Shown here: positions 10,447 to 19,295 of the stretch, in pieces
How positions within the stretch are numbered: position 1 is the stretch's first letter
Layout: the number at the start of each line of letters is the position of its first letter
From: Bacteroidales bacterium
GTDB lineage: Bacteria; Bacteroidota; Bacteroidia; Bacteroidales; P3
DNA: 64,000 nt
Assembly (NCBI GenBank): GCA_017480785.1
Contig: JAFURZ010000006.1
Coordinates: forward strand, 100,655 to 164,654
Direction: 5' to 3'
Notes under the pieces: generated by a model
Seen by the model: the letters and a program-made list of their open reading frames with translations, nothing else
Database searches by the model: none
Told to the model about the DNA's origin: nothing
Translations under genes and position numbers: made by a program

Positions 10447-11763
10447 ATGGCAAGCTTTGAAATCAACGGAGGACGACGGCTGAAAGGCGAGATAGTGCCG
10501 CAGGGGGCCAAGAACGAAGCCCTGCAGGTGCTGTGTGCCGTACTCCTCACCTCGGAAAAGGTACGCATCAGCGACATACCTGACATTCGCGATGTCAACC
10601 GTCTCATTGACCTGCTGAAACTGCTGGGCGTCAGCGTGCGGCAGGACGTCACCGCCACTACCGAGAGCGGACGCACCTTTGAATTCCAAGCCGACCAGGT
10701 GAACCTCGAGGTGCTGGGCAGTGCCGAATACCGTGAACAAGCCGGCACCCTGCGTGGCAGCATCATGCTTGTCGGCCCCCTCCTGTCGCGCTTCGGACGG
10801 GCCGTGGTGCCCCAACCCGGGGGTGACAAGATAGGGCGGCGACGGCTCGACACCCACTTTATCGGCATGGAACGCCTCGGCGCCACCGTTGAATACAAAC
10901 GCGGCGCCTATATGGTCAACGCCAAGCGTCTCAAAGGGTGCTACATGCTTCTGGACGAAGCGTCGGTCACCGGCACCGCCAACCTCGTGATGACCGCCGT
11001 GCTGTCCCACGGCACCACCACCATTATGAACGCCGCCTGCGAGCCTTACGTCTACCAGCTCTGCAAGATGCTCAACAGCATGGGAGCACGCATCAGCGGT
11101 GTGGGCAGCAATCTGCTGACCATCCGCGGCGTGCGTGAGTTGCACGGCTGCGAGCACCGCCTGCTGCCCGACATGATTGAGGTGGGTTCTTTCATCGGCA
11201 TGGCCGCAATGACCCAGAGCGACCTCACCATCCGCAACGCGCAGGTGCAGCATCTAGGACTCATACCGCAGGTGTTCCGCCGCCTCGGCATCGAGGTGTG
11301 GCAGAAGGGCGACGACCTCTACATCCCCGCCCAGGAGCACTACGAGATAGAGCGCTTCATGGACGGCAGCATTATGACCGTGGCCGATGCGCCGTGGCCA
11401 GGGTTCACGCCCGACCTCATCAGCATCGCCCTCGTCGTGGCCACCCAGGCCAAAGGCAGCGTGCTCATCCACCAGAAGATGTTCGAGAGCCGCCTCTTCT
11501 TCGTCGACAAGCTCATCGACATGGGTGCCCAGATAATCCTTTGCGACCCCCACCGCGCCACCGTCATCGGCCTTGACCGCGTGCACAAGCTGCGCGGCGT
11601 GCGCATGACCTCGCCCGACATCCGCGCCGGTGTGGCGCTCCTCATCGCTGCCCTCAGCGCCGACGGCACCAGCCGCATCGACAACATAGAGCAGATAGAC
11701 CGCGGATACCAGCACATTGACGACCGTCTTCGCCGCCTCGGCGCCGACATCAGACGAATATAG
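10447..11763 (+). CDS. murA: UDP-N-acetylglucosamine 1-carboxyvinyltransferase
   Basis: The 438-aa enzyme transfers enolpyruvate from PEP to UDP-GlcNAc, the first committed step of peptidoglycan synthesis, in the cytoplasm. The full-length EPSP-synthase fold is present, with Lys22-Asn23 in GAKNEAL matching the substrate-binding pair of E. coli MurA. The catalytic loop reads PQPGGDKIGRRRLDTHF, with Asp127 where E. coli has Cys115. Asp at this position is known from other MurA enzymes and gives fosfomycin insensitivity. The start at ATG 10447 follows the DUF4290 gene by 15 bp, and the downstream CpsB-like gene follows 12 bp later. Confidence 0.96.
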   Translation: MASFEINGGRRLKGEIVPQGAKNEALQVLCAVLLTSEKVRISDIPDIRDVNRLIDLLKLLGVSVRQDVTATTESGRTFEFQADQVNLEVLGSAEYREQAGTLRGSIMLVGPLLSRFGRAVVPQPGGDKIGRRRLDTHFIGMERLGATVEYKRGAYMVNAKRLKGCYMLLDEASVTGTANLVMTAVLSHGTTTIMNAACEPYVYQLCKMLNSMGARISGVGSNLLTIRGVRELHGCEHRLLPDMIEVGSFIGMAAMTQSDLTIRNAQVQHLGLIPQVFRRLGIEVWQKGDDLYIPAQEHYEIERFMDGSIMTVADAPWPGFTPDLISIALVVATQAKGSVLIHQKMFESRLFFVDKLIDMGAQIILCDPHRATVIGLDRVHKLRGVRMTSPDIRAGVALLIAALSADGTSRIDNIEQIDRGYQHIDDRLRRLGADIRRI

Positions 11764-11775
11764 ACCCCACATACC

Positions 11776-12516
11776 ATGGCATTTCACCTGTTTAAGAGAA
11801 ACAACGAACCACGGCCCATCTTCGCCACCTTGGGCACCGACATGCACTGCCACCTCATTCCCGCCGTCGACGACGGGTCGAAATGCACCGAAGAGAGCCT
11901 CGAATGCCTGCGCACGCTGAAATCCGTGGGATACAGCAAGGTGTATATCACCCCCCACTTCCAGCATCCACGCTTCCCCAACAACGAAGACGACATCGTG
12001 CGTCGCTATGGCGAGCTGTGTAACGCCGCCGCCGAGGCCGGCATAGACATCGAGCTGGCTGGCATCGCCGGAGAATACCGCATCGACAGCGGCTTCAAGG
12101 CCCGCCTCGACAACCCCCGTTTCCTGCAGGTCGCCGGCAAGTATGTCCTCGTCGAGTTGTCGCTCCACCAACAGATGCCGGGAGCCGACGAGATGATATT
12201 TGACATGCAGATGAAAGGCTACGACCTCATCCTTGCCCACCCCGAGCGCTACCCCTACCTGAACATCGACGGTCCCCGCATCGAGCAGCTGCTCAATCAG
12301 GGTGTCTACCTGCAGGTCAACGCGCTCTCCCTCGGCGGATTCTATGGCGAAGAGGCCCGTCGGCGCGCCTACGCCATCATCGAGCGGGGATGGGTAAGCT
12401 TCATCGGCACCGACACCCACAACACCCTCTACTGCCAGGCCCTGCGCGAGCTCTCGCACAGCCGCAAGATAGAGAAACTCCTTGAGAAACACGAATTCAT
12501 GAACAACACATTATAA
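11776..12516 (+). CDS. CpsB/CapC-type PHP-fold tyrosine phosphatase
   Basis: This 246-aa protein has the PHP metal-binding motifs: DMHCHLIPAVDDGS near residues 22-35, ITPHFQHP near 58-65, AHPERYPY near 154, and GTDTHN near 213. These match CpsB/CapC/YwqE manganese-dependent protein-tyrosine phosphatases that dephosphorylate Wzz/Wzc-like kinases controlling capsule or exopolysaccharide. No signal peptide is present, so it is cytoplasmic. It is 12 bp downstream of murA. No tyrosine kinase gene is visible in the window, so the substrate is unknown. Confidence 0.88.
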   Translation: MAFHLFKRNNEPRPIFATLGTDMHCHLIPAVDDGSKCTEESLECLRTLKSVGYSKVYITPHFQHPRFPNNEDDIVRRYGELCNAAAEAGIDIELAGIAGEYRIDSGFKARLDNPRFLQVAGKYVLVELSLHQQMPGADEMIFDMQMKGYDLILAHPERYPYLNIDGPRIEQLLNQGVYLQVNALSLGGFYGEEARRRAYAIIERGWVSFIGTDTHNTLYCQALRELSHSRKIEKLLEKHEFMNNTL

Positions 12517-12547
12517 AAATATTAACCCAATTAAAACCCACACAACT

Positions 12548-13042
12548 ATGAAAAAGTTATTATTTGCCCTTGTGGCCGTCAGCGCATTGCTGACCGTATC
12601 GTGCACCAAAAATGATGAGACCTCGCTCAAAGGCCGGTGGGAAGCCCCCCGTTTCGCCGAAAATCCGGACGACATAGCCTTTGTCGCCATCTTCGGCGAG
12701 GAAGACCTCGACCTGTATGTCATTGCCTGGGGACAGCACATGAAGGGAACATACACTTGGTCCAACGATGTTGTGAAATACAATATCACTGAAGCCAATC
12801 AGGCTTATACCGACGTAGCCTACGACAATGAAGGCAACATGACAAGTTGGTCGTGGATGGCCGGAAACCTTGACGCTGCAACCCTTACTCTCTCGAGTGG
12901 CTATGACTGGTATCCGATGACCGGAGAAGAGCTGGCCCGCGCCAAAGAGGAATTCGGCGAATTCGAGTTCAAGGTCAATGGGAACACCGCGACCAGCACT
13001 TTAGTAGGCATCGAAAACCTAACATTCAATAAAGTTAATTGA
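12548..13042 (+). CDS. Lipoprotein, lipocalin-like candidate (164 aa)
   Basis: A lipoprotein signal peptide ends at TVSC (Cys19). The mature part starts with a short polar linker and then LKGRWEAPRF, the GxW-type opening common in lipocalin-like Bacteroidetes lipoproteins. The gene follows the phosphatase after a 31-bp AT-rich gap with poly-A before the ATG and precedes purB by 6 bp. A similar small lipoprotein (KWKCTQVEGS opening) is encoded at 52229-52594. Function unknown. Confidence 0.7.
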   Translation: MKKLLFALVAVSALLTVSCTKNDETSLKGRWEAPRFAENPDDIAFVAIFGEEDLDLYVIAWGQHMKGTYTWSNDVVKYNITEANQAYTDVAYDNEGNMTSWSWMAGNLDAATLTLSSGYDWYPMTGEELARAKEEFGEFEFKVNGNTATSTLVGIENLTFNKVN

Positions 13043-13048
13043 GCAGAG

Positions 13049-14398
13049 ATGAATAGTCTGAATGCCGTCTCGCCCATCGACGGGCGCTACCGTAGCAAAT
13101 GCGAAGCCCTGGCAGCCTACTACTCCGAAGGGGCCCTGATAAAATACCGCGTGCGCGTCGAAGTGGAGTACTTCATCGCCCTTAGCGAGCGCCTCAAGGA
13201 GGTGCGACCCCAGCTGGCCGTCGTGACCGACAAGGCCGAGGCCCTGCGCGACATCTACCGCCACTTCACCGACGACGACGCCCTGGCCATCAAAGAGATA
13301 GAGAAGACCACCAACCACGACGTGAAAGCTGTGGAGTACTTCCTCAAAGGCAAGTTTGACGACATGGGCCTCGCCGCCCTGAAAGAGTTCATCCATTTCG
13401 GCCTCACCTCGCAGGACATCAACAACACGTCGGTGCCGCTGAGCATGAAAGACTGCGCCAGGGAGGTGCTGCTGCCGGCCTACCGCAACATACTGGGCCT
13501 GCTGAAAACCAAAGCCGAAGAATGGCGCGACATACCCATGCTGGCCCACACCCACGGCCAGCCTGCCTCACCCACCACGCTGGGCAAGGAGTGGGGGGTC
13601 TTCGCCTACCGTCTGGAACGCCAGCTGCAGGAGCTGGAGCGCCTGCCCTTCACCGCCAAGTTCGGCGGCGCCACGGGCAACTTCAACGCACACCTGGCCG
13701 CCTTCCCCGACATAGACTGGCGTGCCTTCGGCAACGACTTCGTGGCCAACCATCTGGGGCTAGAACGGCAGCAACTCACCACCCAAATCGAGAACTACGA
13801 CATGATGGCGGCCTGGTTCGACGCCTGCAAGCGCATCAACGTCATCCTCATCGACCTCTGCCGCGACGTGTGGACCTACGTCTCGATGGAATACTTCAAG
13901 CAGCGCATCAAAGCCGGCGAAGTGGGCAGCAGCGCCATGCCCCACAAAGTGAACCCCATAGACTTCGAGAACGCCGAGGGCAACCTCGGTCTGGCCAACG
14001 CCATCTACGAGCACCTGAGCCACAAGTTGCCCGTCAGCCGCATGCAACGCGACCTGACCGACTCGACCGTCAGCCGCAACATCGGCGTGCCCATCGCCCA
14101 CACCCTCATCTCCCTGGCCTCGCTCGAGAAAGGGCTCGGCAAACTGCTCCTCAACGAAGAGGCCCTCCGGCGCGACCTCGACAACAACTGGGCCGTGGTG
14201 GCCGAAGCCATACAGACCATCCTCCGCTCCGTCGGGTATCCCAACCCCTACGAGGCCCTGAAACAGCTGACCCGCACCAACGAGAAGGTCACCGCACAAA
14301 CCATCAGCGACTTTGTCGACACGCTTGAGGTGGCTCCCGAGGTCAAGCAACGCCTCAAGACCATCACCCCGCACAACTACATCGGGTACACCCTCTGA
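13049..14398 (+). CDS. purB: Adenylosuccinate lyase
   Basis: The 449-aa protein has the fumarase/aspartase superfamily signature GSSAMPHKVNPIDFEN near residues 292-307, the catalytic TSQDINNT loop near 123-130, and AHTHGQPASPTTLGKE near 169-184. This identifies the bifunctional purine enzyme that splits SAICAR and adenylosuccinate, releasing fumarate. It is cytoplasmic and of normal length. The ATG at 13049 directly follows the lipoprotein stop. A 128-bp gap with a short GC-rich hairpin (about 14412-14425) separates it from the next gene. Confidence 0.96.
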   Translation: MNSLNAVSPIDGRYRSKCEALAAYYSEGALIKYRVRVEVEYFIALSERLKEVRPQLAVVTDKAEALRDIYRHFTDDDALAIKEIEKTTNHDVKAVEYFLKGKFDDMGLAALKEFIHFGLTSQDINNTSVPLSMKDCAREVLLPAYRNILGLLKTKAEEWRDIPMLAHTHGQPASPTTLGKEWGVFAYRLERQLQELERLPFTAKFGGATGNFNAHLAAFPDIDWRAFGNDFVANHLGLERQQLTTQIENYDMMAAWFDACKRINVILIDLCRDVWTYVSMEYFKQRIKAGEVGSSAMPHKVNPIDFENAEGNLGLANAIYEHLSHKLPVSRMQRDLTDSTVSRNIGVPIAHTLISLASLEKGLGKLLLNEEALRRDLDNNWAVVAEAIQTILRSVGYPNPYEALKQLTRTNEKVTAQTISDFVDTLEVAPEVKQRLKTITPHNYIGYTL

Positions 14399-14526
14399 CC
14401 GCCCCCACCCGACCCCGGCTCCGGGGCGGGACCGCACCGTCGTTTGTCCGTGTCGACTCGGAGCAAACACGAAGGAGACACGAAGCAGAGTAGTATTAAA
14501 TACTGAATAAGAGCCTGTTAAACCGA

Positions 14527-16338
14527 ATGAAAAACATAACACTCAGCTACTCAAAGCCATATAGCGCCCGCGTGGCATTATATGTGCTGTTGGTCGTGCT
14601 CAGTGTGGTCTTCACCATGGCCACCGCCTTGTCGGTGGCCGACTTTCTGAAGATACTCTTCGGCACCGAAAGCGGTGACGGGGCGCTGGGAGCCGCCGTG
14701 ACAGGGGGCAACCTTGTAACCCGTTGGCTCGACGGGCTCTACACCTGGCTGATAGGATTCGGTCGGCTCAACGCACTACTGCTTTTCTCGGCCATCATCT
14801 TCGTGCTCTACAGCCTGAAGAACATCTTCGGCTACTTCTCGGCTGTGGAGATAGGCATCATCCGTACGCGCGTGGTGCGCGACCTGCGCAACGACCTTTT
14901 CCACAAGGCCCTGCACCTGCCCATCGGCTACTACAACCACCACCGCAAGGGCGACGTGCTGGCTCGCTTCGGGAGCGACATGGTGGAATACGACGAGAAC
15001 ATACTGGGGTCGGTGCAGATGCTGCTGACAGCCTTCATCAGCATGGTACTCTATCTGGCCATGCTGTTCTACCTCAACGTGAAGCTGACGCTCTTTGTGC
15101 TCTGCATGCTTCCCTTGGTGGCCTTCGTCATCTCCAGCCTCTCGCGTCGCCTGAAGCGCAAGTCGCAGACCGTGCAGGAGATGAATTCGCACCTTGTGTC
15201 GCTGACCGACGAGACCATCGGGGGGATGAAAGTCATCAAGGCCTATACTGCCATCGAATTCAGCAACAACCGTTTCCGCGAGTATAACCGCGATTACACG
15301 CGGCGGCGCACGGCGATGTTCCGACGCATCTATGCCGCCTCGCCCATCAGCGACTTTCTGGGCAACCTCATCGTGGTGGGCATCCTGCTCTTCGGCTCGC
15401 TGCTCATCATGCGTGGTGACCATGGCCTGACGGCCGACCTCTTCATCAGCTACGTGATGCTCTTCGTGCTGATGATACCGCCCGCCAAGGAGCTGACCAC
15501 CGCCATCGCACAGATAAAGAAAGGCAAGGCCTGTGCCGACCGCGTGGCAGCCTTCCTCGAAGAAGCCGAGGAACCCGGAGGGGCCCGCATAGCCAGAGGG
15601 GCCCACATGGAAGGTCCGGCAGTAGAACTGCGGCATGTGTCCTTCAGCTATACCCAGGGGGTGGAGGTGCTGCACGACGTGAGCTTCCGTGTGCCGCAGG
15701 GCAGCACGGTGGCGCTGGTCGGAGCCTCGGGCAGCGGCAAGTCGACCATCGCCGACCTCATCGGCCGCTACTACGAGGTGACCGAAGGGGAAATCCTCTT
15801 CGGCGGAGTACCGGTCAAAGAACTGAGCCTCGGAGACCTGCGCAGCCGCATCGGCGTGGTGGCCCAGGACACGCTGCTTTTCAACGACAGCGTGGCCGAG
15901 AACATACGCTTCGGGCGCCCCGAGGCGACACAGGAGGCCATCGAGGCCGCCGCCCGCGCCGCCCAGGCGCACGACTTTATCATGGCGCTGCCCCATGGCT
16001 ACCAGACCAACCTGGGTGAGGGAGGCAGCATGCTCAGCGGAGGGCAACGCCAACGCATCAGCATCGCCCGCGCCCTGCTGTGCGAACCCGAGTTGCTGAT
16101 ACTCGACGAGGCCACCTCGGCCCTCGACACCGAGAACGAACGCCAGCTGCAGCTGACTCTCGACCACGTGCTCCAGGACCACACCGCCATCGTCATCGCC
16201 CACCGCCTGTCGACGGTGGCGCGTGCCGACTGCATCCTGGTGCTCGACAACGGCCGCATCGTGGAGGAAGGCTCCCACGACGAGCTGATGGCCCTCGGAG
16301 GTCGCTACAAGCAACTGGTTGACCTACAAAGACTGTAA
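14527..16338 (+). CDS. ABC exporter, fused permease and ATPase (MsbA-like)
   Basis: The 603-aa half-transporter has an N-terminal six-helix membrane domain (about residues 15-320) and a C-terminal nucleotide-binding domain with Walker A GASGSGKST near 399, signature LSGGQRQRISIARALL near 500, Walker B LLILDEATSALD near 520 and an H-loop in IVIAHRLST. This is the typical MsbA/LmrA-type exporter, which works as a homodimer in the inner membrane, often for lipids or drugs. Substrate cannot be told from sequence. It stands 128 bp after purB and 14 bp before the T9SS type B gene. Confidence 0.92.
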   Translation: MKNITLSYSKPYSARVALYVLLVVLSVVFTMATALSVADFLKILFGTESGDGALGAAVTGGNLVTRWLDGLYTWLIGFGRLNALLLFSAIIFVLYSLKNIFGYFSAVEIGIIRTRVVRDLRNDLFHKALHLPIGYYNHHRKGDVLARFGSDMVEYDENILGSVQMLLTAFISMVLYLAMLFYLNVKLTLFVLCMLPLVAFVISSLSRRLKRKSQTVQEMNSHLVSLTDETIGGMKVIKAYTAIEFSNNRFREYNRDYTRRRTAMFRRIYAASPISDFLGNLIVVGILLFGSLLIMRGDHGLTADLFISYVMLFVLMIPPAKELTTAIAQIKKGKACADRVAAFLEEAEEPGGARIARGAHMEGPAVELRHVSFSYTQGVEVLHDVSFRVPQGSTVALVGASGSGKSTIADLIGRYYEVTEGEILFGGVPVKELSLGDLRSRIGVVAQDTLLFNDSVAENIRFGRPEATQEAIEAAARAAQAHDFIMALPHGYQTNLGEGGSMLSGGQRQRISIARALLCEPELLILDEATSALDTENERQLQLTLDHVLQDHTAIVIAHRLSTVARADCILVLDNGRIVEEGSHDELMALGGRYKQLVDLQRL

Positions 16339-16352
16339 CACCCATAGGAAAG

Positions 16353-17573
16353 ATGAAAGCGGACAATGGAAAGATTATTACGACGGTGGTGTTTGTTTGC
16401 GCAAGCATTGCCTTCCATTGTCCGTTCTACTCGGTCCACACCCTCCACGCCCAGGCACCGGTGGCTCCGGTGACCGACTGGCGGGCCACCGTCGACAGCG
16501 CAACCCAGCAGATAGTGCTAAGCTGGCGCCCCTCGGCCGACAGTGCCACGCTGGGCTACCACCTCTGCACCGGCAATCCCTGTCTGGACTACGACACCGT
16601 CTTCGGGCGGCTTGACACGAGCTACGTCTGTGTGGACCACAGTCCGCTGGAGCGCCACACCTACCGCCTGCATGTCTTCGACAGCGTCTACAACGTCAGC
16701 GAACTGACGCCGGCCTTCGGGAACATCGTGCTCGAAGCCGACGTGCCCGAGTGCGAGACCACCGTCAGCGCCCGCTGGACCCCCTATCCGGGCATCCCCG
16801 ACGGCCGCCCGTTCTACACCCTGCAAACACGGCTGGAGCCGTTCGACAGCACCTTCTACAACCAATTCACCACCGGCGACAGCACGGCGCTCGAAACCAC
16901 CTTCAGCATGCCGGAGTCCGTCACGCGGGCATGGCTGAGGGTGGTTGCCTTCGGCAACAACGGGTTCCGGTCGCTGTCGAACACCGTGATGGTGGAGCGC
17001 CGCACCGTGGATAGCGCGTCGGTAGTGGCCATCAGCGACATCGAATACGACAGCCTGCACACCGCCATCGACCTCACCTTCCTGGTCGACACCGCCTTTG
17101 AATACACCCTCTACCGCAGCGTGGACGGCACCCCGTGGCGCAGCGTGGAGACCTTCCATCCGACGGCCTCGCCCTACACCTACCGCGACATGGGCATCAA
17201 CCCCTACGACTCGCTGCACTGCTACCAGCTGGAGGTCCTCGACGCCTGCGGCCTCAACCCGCACTACTCGTCCACCGCCTGTGTGGTGGTGCCCAACCCA
17301 CCCGTGCCGGCCATCGCCATACCCAACGTCATCGTGGCCGGAAGCGACGACAACGGGACATTCCAGCCCAAGATACAGGGCCTGAAAGGCGACCTTTATG
17401 AGCTGACCATCTACAACCGCAAGGGGCTGCTGGTCTACTCCACCACCGACCCCGCCGCCGGCTGGACGCCGCCCGACTCGGCACCGCAGGGAGCCTACTC
17501 CTACTTCCTGCGCTGCCGCTACAACACCAACGACATCAAGACCTACGCCGGAACCGTAACCCTCATCAGATAG
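16353..17573 (+). CDS. Secreted protein with T9SS type B (gliding-motility C-terminal) sorting domain
   Basis: The 406-aa product has an N-terminal signal segment (VVFVCASIAFHC region, mature part after about residue 34) and fibronectin-like beta modules. The last ~85 residues (IPNVIVAGSDDNGTFQP, YNRKGLLVYST, GAYSYFLRCR, TYAGTVTLIR) match the CHU_C / type B T9SS sorting domain. Export to the cell surface or medium through T9SS is inferred. GGAAAG lies just before the ATG. It precedes the 130-aa gene by 8 bp. Confidence 0.82.
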   Translation: MKADNGKIITTVVFVCASIAFHCPFYSVHTLHAQAPVAPVTDWRATVDSATQQIVLSWRPSADSATLGYHLCTGNPCLDYDTVFGRLDTSYVCVDHSPLERHTYRLHVFDSVYNVSELTPAFGNIVLEADVPECETTVSARWTPYPGIPDGRPFYTLQTRLEPFDSTFYNQFTTGDSTALETTFSMPESVTRAWLRVVAFGNNGFRSLSNTVMVERRTVDSASVVAISDIEYDSLHTAIDLTFLVDTAFEYTLYRSVDGTPWRSVETFHPTASPYTYRDMGINPYDSLHCYQLEVLDACGLNPHYSSTACVVVPNPPVPAIAIPNVIVAGSDDNGTFQPKIQGLKGDLYELTIYNRKGLLVYSTTDPAAGWTPPDSAPQGAYSYFLRCRYNTNDIKTYAGTVTLIR

Positions 17574-17581
17574 TACCCACC

Positions 17582-17974
17582 ATGAAGACCGAAGACTACA
17601 TCCTGTTGATTGAACGCAACTCGCACCACCAGCGCGACGACTGGGGCGTGGAGAGCGAGAGCCGCAGCTACTACGACATTGCATTGGACGGCCTCAAGGC
17701 CGGCGACACGCTGTATCCCACCGAATACCGCGGCGAGCAGCTGTCGCGTCGCCGCGACCCGCAGACCTACCTGGAATGCCTGCAGGTGGAGGACCGTCGG
17801 CTCACCTTCCGCTTCCACTACCTCGAGAACTACCGCGGCACCGAGCTCACCGTCGGGCCCGACCTCCCCGCCACCGCCAGCGGAAGCACCGACCGTTCCT
17901 CGGCCCGCTACACCGTCAGCCTCGTCCCCAAAGAACAATTCACCCCCCAAGAGGGATTTACCAATTACAAATAA
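17582..17974 (+). CDS. Hypothetical cytoplasmic protein (130 aa)
   Basis: A 130-aa polar protein without signal peptide or membrane segment, beginning MKTEDYILLIERNSHHQRDD. It contains a short basic stretch (EQLSRRRDPQ) and a Ser/Thr-rich segment near residue 100. It sits between the T9SS type B gene (8-bp gap) and the MORN-repeat gene (10-bp gap), so all three are probably co-transcribed. Not recognised as any named family. Confidence 0.6.
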   Translation: MKTEDYILLIERNSHHQRDDWGVESESRSYYDIALDGLKAGDTLYPTEYRGEQLSRRRDPQTYLECLQVEDRRLTFRFHYLENYRGTELTVGPDLPATASGSTDRSSARYTVSLVPKEQFTPQEGFTNYK

Positions 17975-17984
17975 CCGAAGAGAT

Positions 17985-19295
17985 ATGCACAAACGTAACG
18001 AAGACGGAAAGATTTACCACGGCGGATGGCAGCAAGGCAGCGTCATCCAGCAGAAACTGGACGGCCCCATTGGCGACGGCAGCATCGACTACCCCAACGG
18101 CGACCGATTCGAGGGCTCCTTCCACCTCAGCTATGCCCACATCAACGGACCCGCCTATATGGCCGACGGCACCTACACCTTCGCCAATGGCGACCGGATT
18201 GAGCACTGCTGGATTGACGGGAACGACGCCCTGTACGGCGTCTACGAGACCCTGCATGCCGACGGCACCCGCAGCATCGCCATGTGGTACAAAGGCAAGC
18301 GCGTGGGCCTCGAAATCGAGGTAGACCGGAAGACCTGCAACTACCGCGAGCGGGGCTTTCTGGTACATTCCTTCAGCCAACTCAACTTCAACTACACCTA
18401 CACCCCCGGCAACAACGGTTTCAACCGGCTGGAGGTGACGCTGTACAACGGCATGCGCCTGGTGCACTGGTTCAAGAACAACGACAACGAGCCAGACCTC
18501 TTCTGCGAGCTCTACTACCCCGACGGCGACTGGATGGAATACTGGGGCTGGAACGACCTGAAAGAGTTCCGCCCCTGGGACGGCGTCTTCACCTACCACC
18601 GCTGTGCCGACGGCATGAAGAAATACGACACCTGGAAAAACGGCACGCCGCAGGAGCAGTACGACCACAACACCTGGGAGCATGACGAACACGGAGCACG
18701 CCGCATCCACGTGGAGCTGGACCCCTACGGCAATCCCTTCGGCCACGACATCCTCCTTTGGCCCGACGGCCACACCCAGTGGGGCTACGGCTACCACTAC
18801 GAGGGCACGCAACAGGACGGCATCCCCGAAGGGAGGGGCGTCTTCTACGACGACTCCGGGCGCCGCTACGAGGGCTTGTTCCACAAGGGCCTCTGCCATG
18901 GCGAAGGCACCTACACCTTTGGAGACATCGTGCAGAGCGGCCGCTGGGAGCAGGGGCGTTTCCTCGACGGCAAGGAGCCCGCGGCTCCCGTCATGCTGAA
19001 AGTGCACTGGACCCACACCCACTGCAGCCCCTCGGGCGAGTTCCCCGACGGGGAAGAGGAATGGACCATCGAGGCCAAACCCGGCGAACTCAACCTGCCG
19101 AAATACACCAGCGGCATCACCATCGAACTGCTCGAGCCCGACCGCATCATCCTCTCCTCCTACGGCCAGCGACTCAAGACCCTCACCCCCGGCAAGACGG
19201 TGGGCTTCCTCGACGAGGTGGAAGGGCGCGAATACAGCGACGGCATCGTCTACGAAAGCGACGAATACAATACTAAAATCACTTGGTTGACATGA
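17985..19295 (+). CDS. MORN-repeat protein (436 aa)
   Basis: The start at ATG 17985 is chosen because earlier in-frame starts would lie inside the upstream gene. The protein is rich in Tyr-Asp-Gly motifs such as IDYPNGDRFEGSF, TYTFANGDRIEHCW, RRYEGLFHKGLCHGEGTYTF and QSGRWEQGRFLDGK, which are MORN repeats. There is no signal peptide. MORN proteins act as scaffolds or lipid-binding modules in several systems, but bacterial roles are poorly defined. The stop overlaps the nadK start (ATGA at 19292), so the two are translationally coupled. Confidence 0.75.
   Translation: MHKRNEDGKIYHGGWQQGSVIQQKLDGPIGDGSIDYPNGDRFEGSFHLSYAHINGPAYMADGTYTFANGDRIEHCWIDGNDALYGVYETLHADGTRSIAMWYKGKRVGLEIEVDRKTCNYRERGFLVHSFSQLNFNYTYTPGNNGFNRLEVTLYNGMRLVHWFKNNDNEPDLFCELYYPDGDWMEYWGWNDLKEFRPWDGVFTYHRCADGMKKYDTWKNGTPQEQYDHNTWEHDEHGARRIHVELDPYGNPFGHDILLWPDGHTQWGYGYHYEGTQQDGIPEGRGVFYDDSGRRYEGLFHKGLCHGEGTYTFGDIVQSGRWEQGRFLDGKEPAAPVMLKVHWTHTHCSPSGEFPDGEEEWTIEAKPGELNLPKYTSGITIELLEPDRIILSSYGQRLKTLTPGKTVGFLDEVEGREYSDGIVYESDEYNTKITWLT

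Noticed and set aside
14776-16314. 512-codon frame antisense to the ABC exporter
   Set aside because: The exporter on the + strand has all ABC motifs; the antisense product has none.
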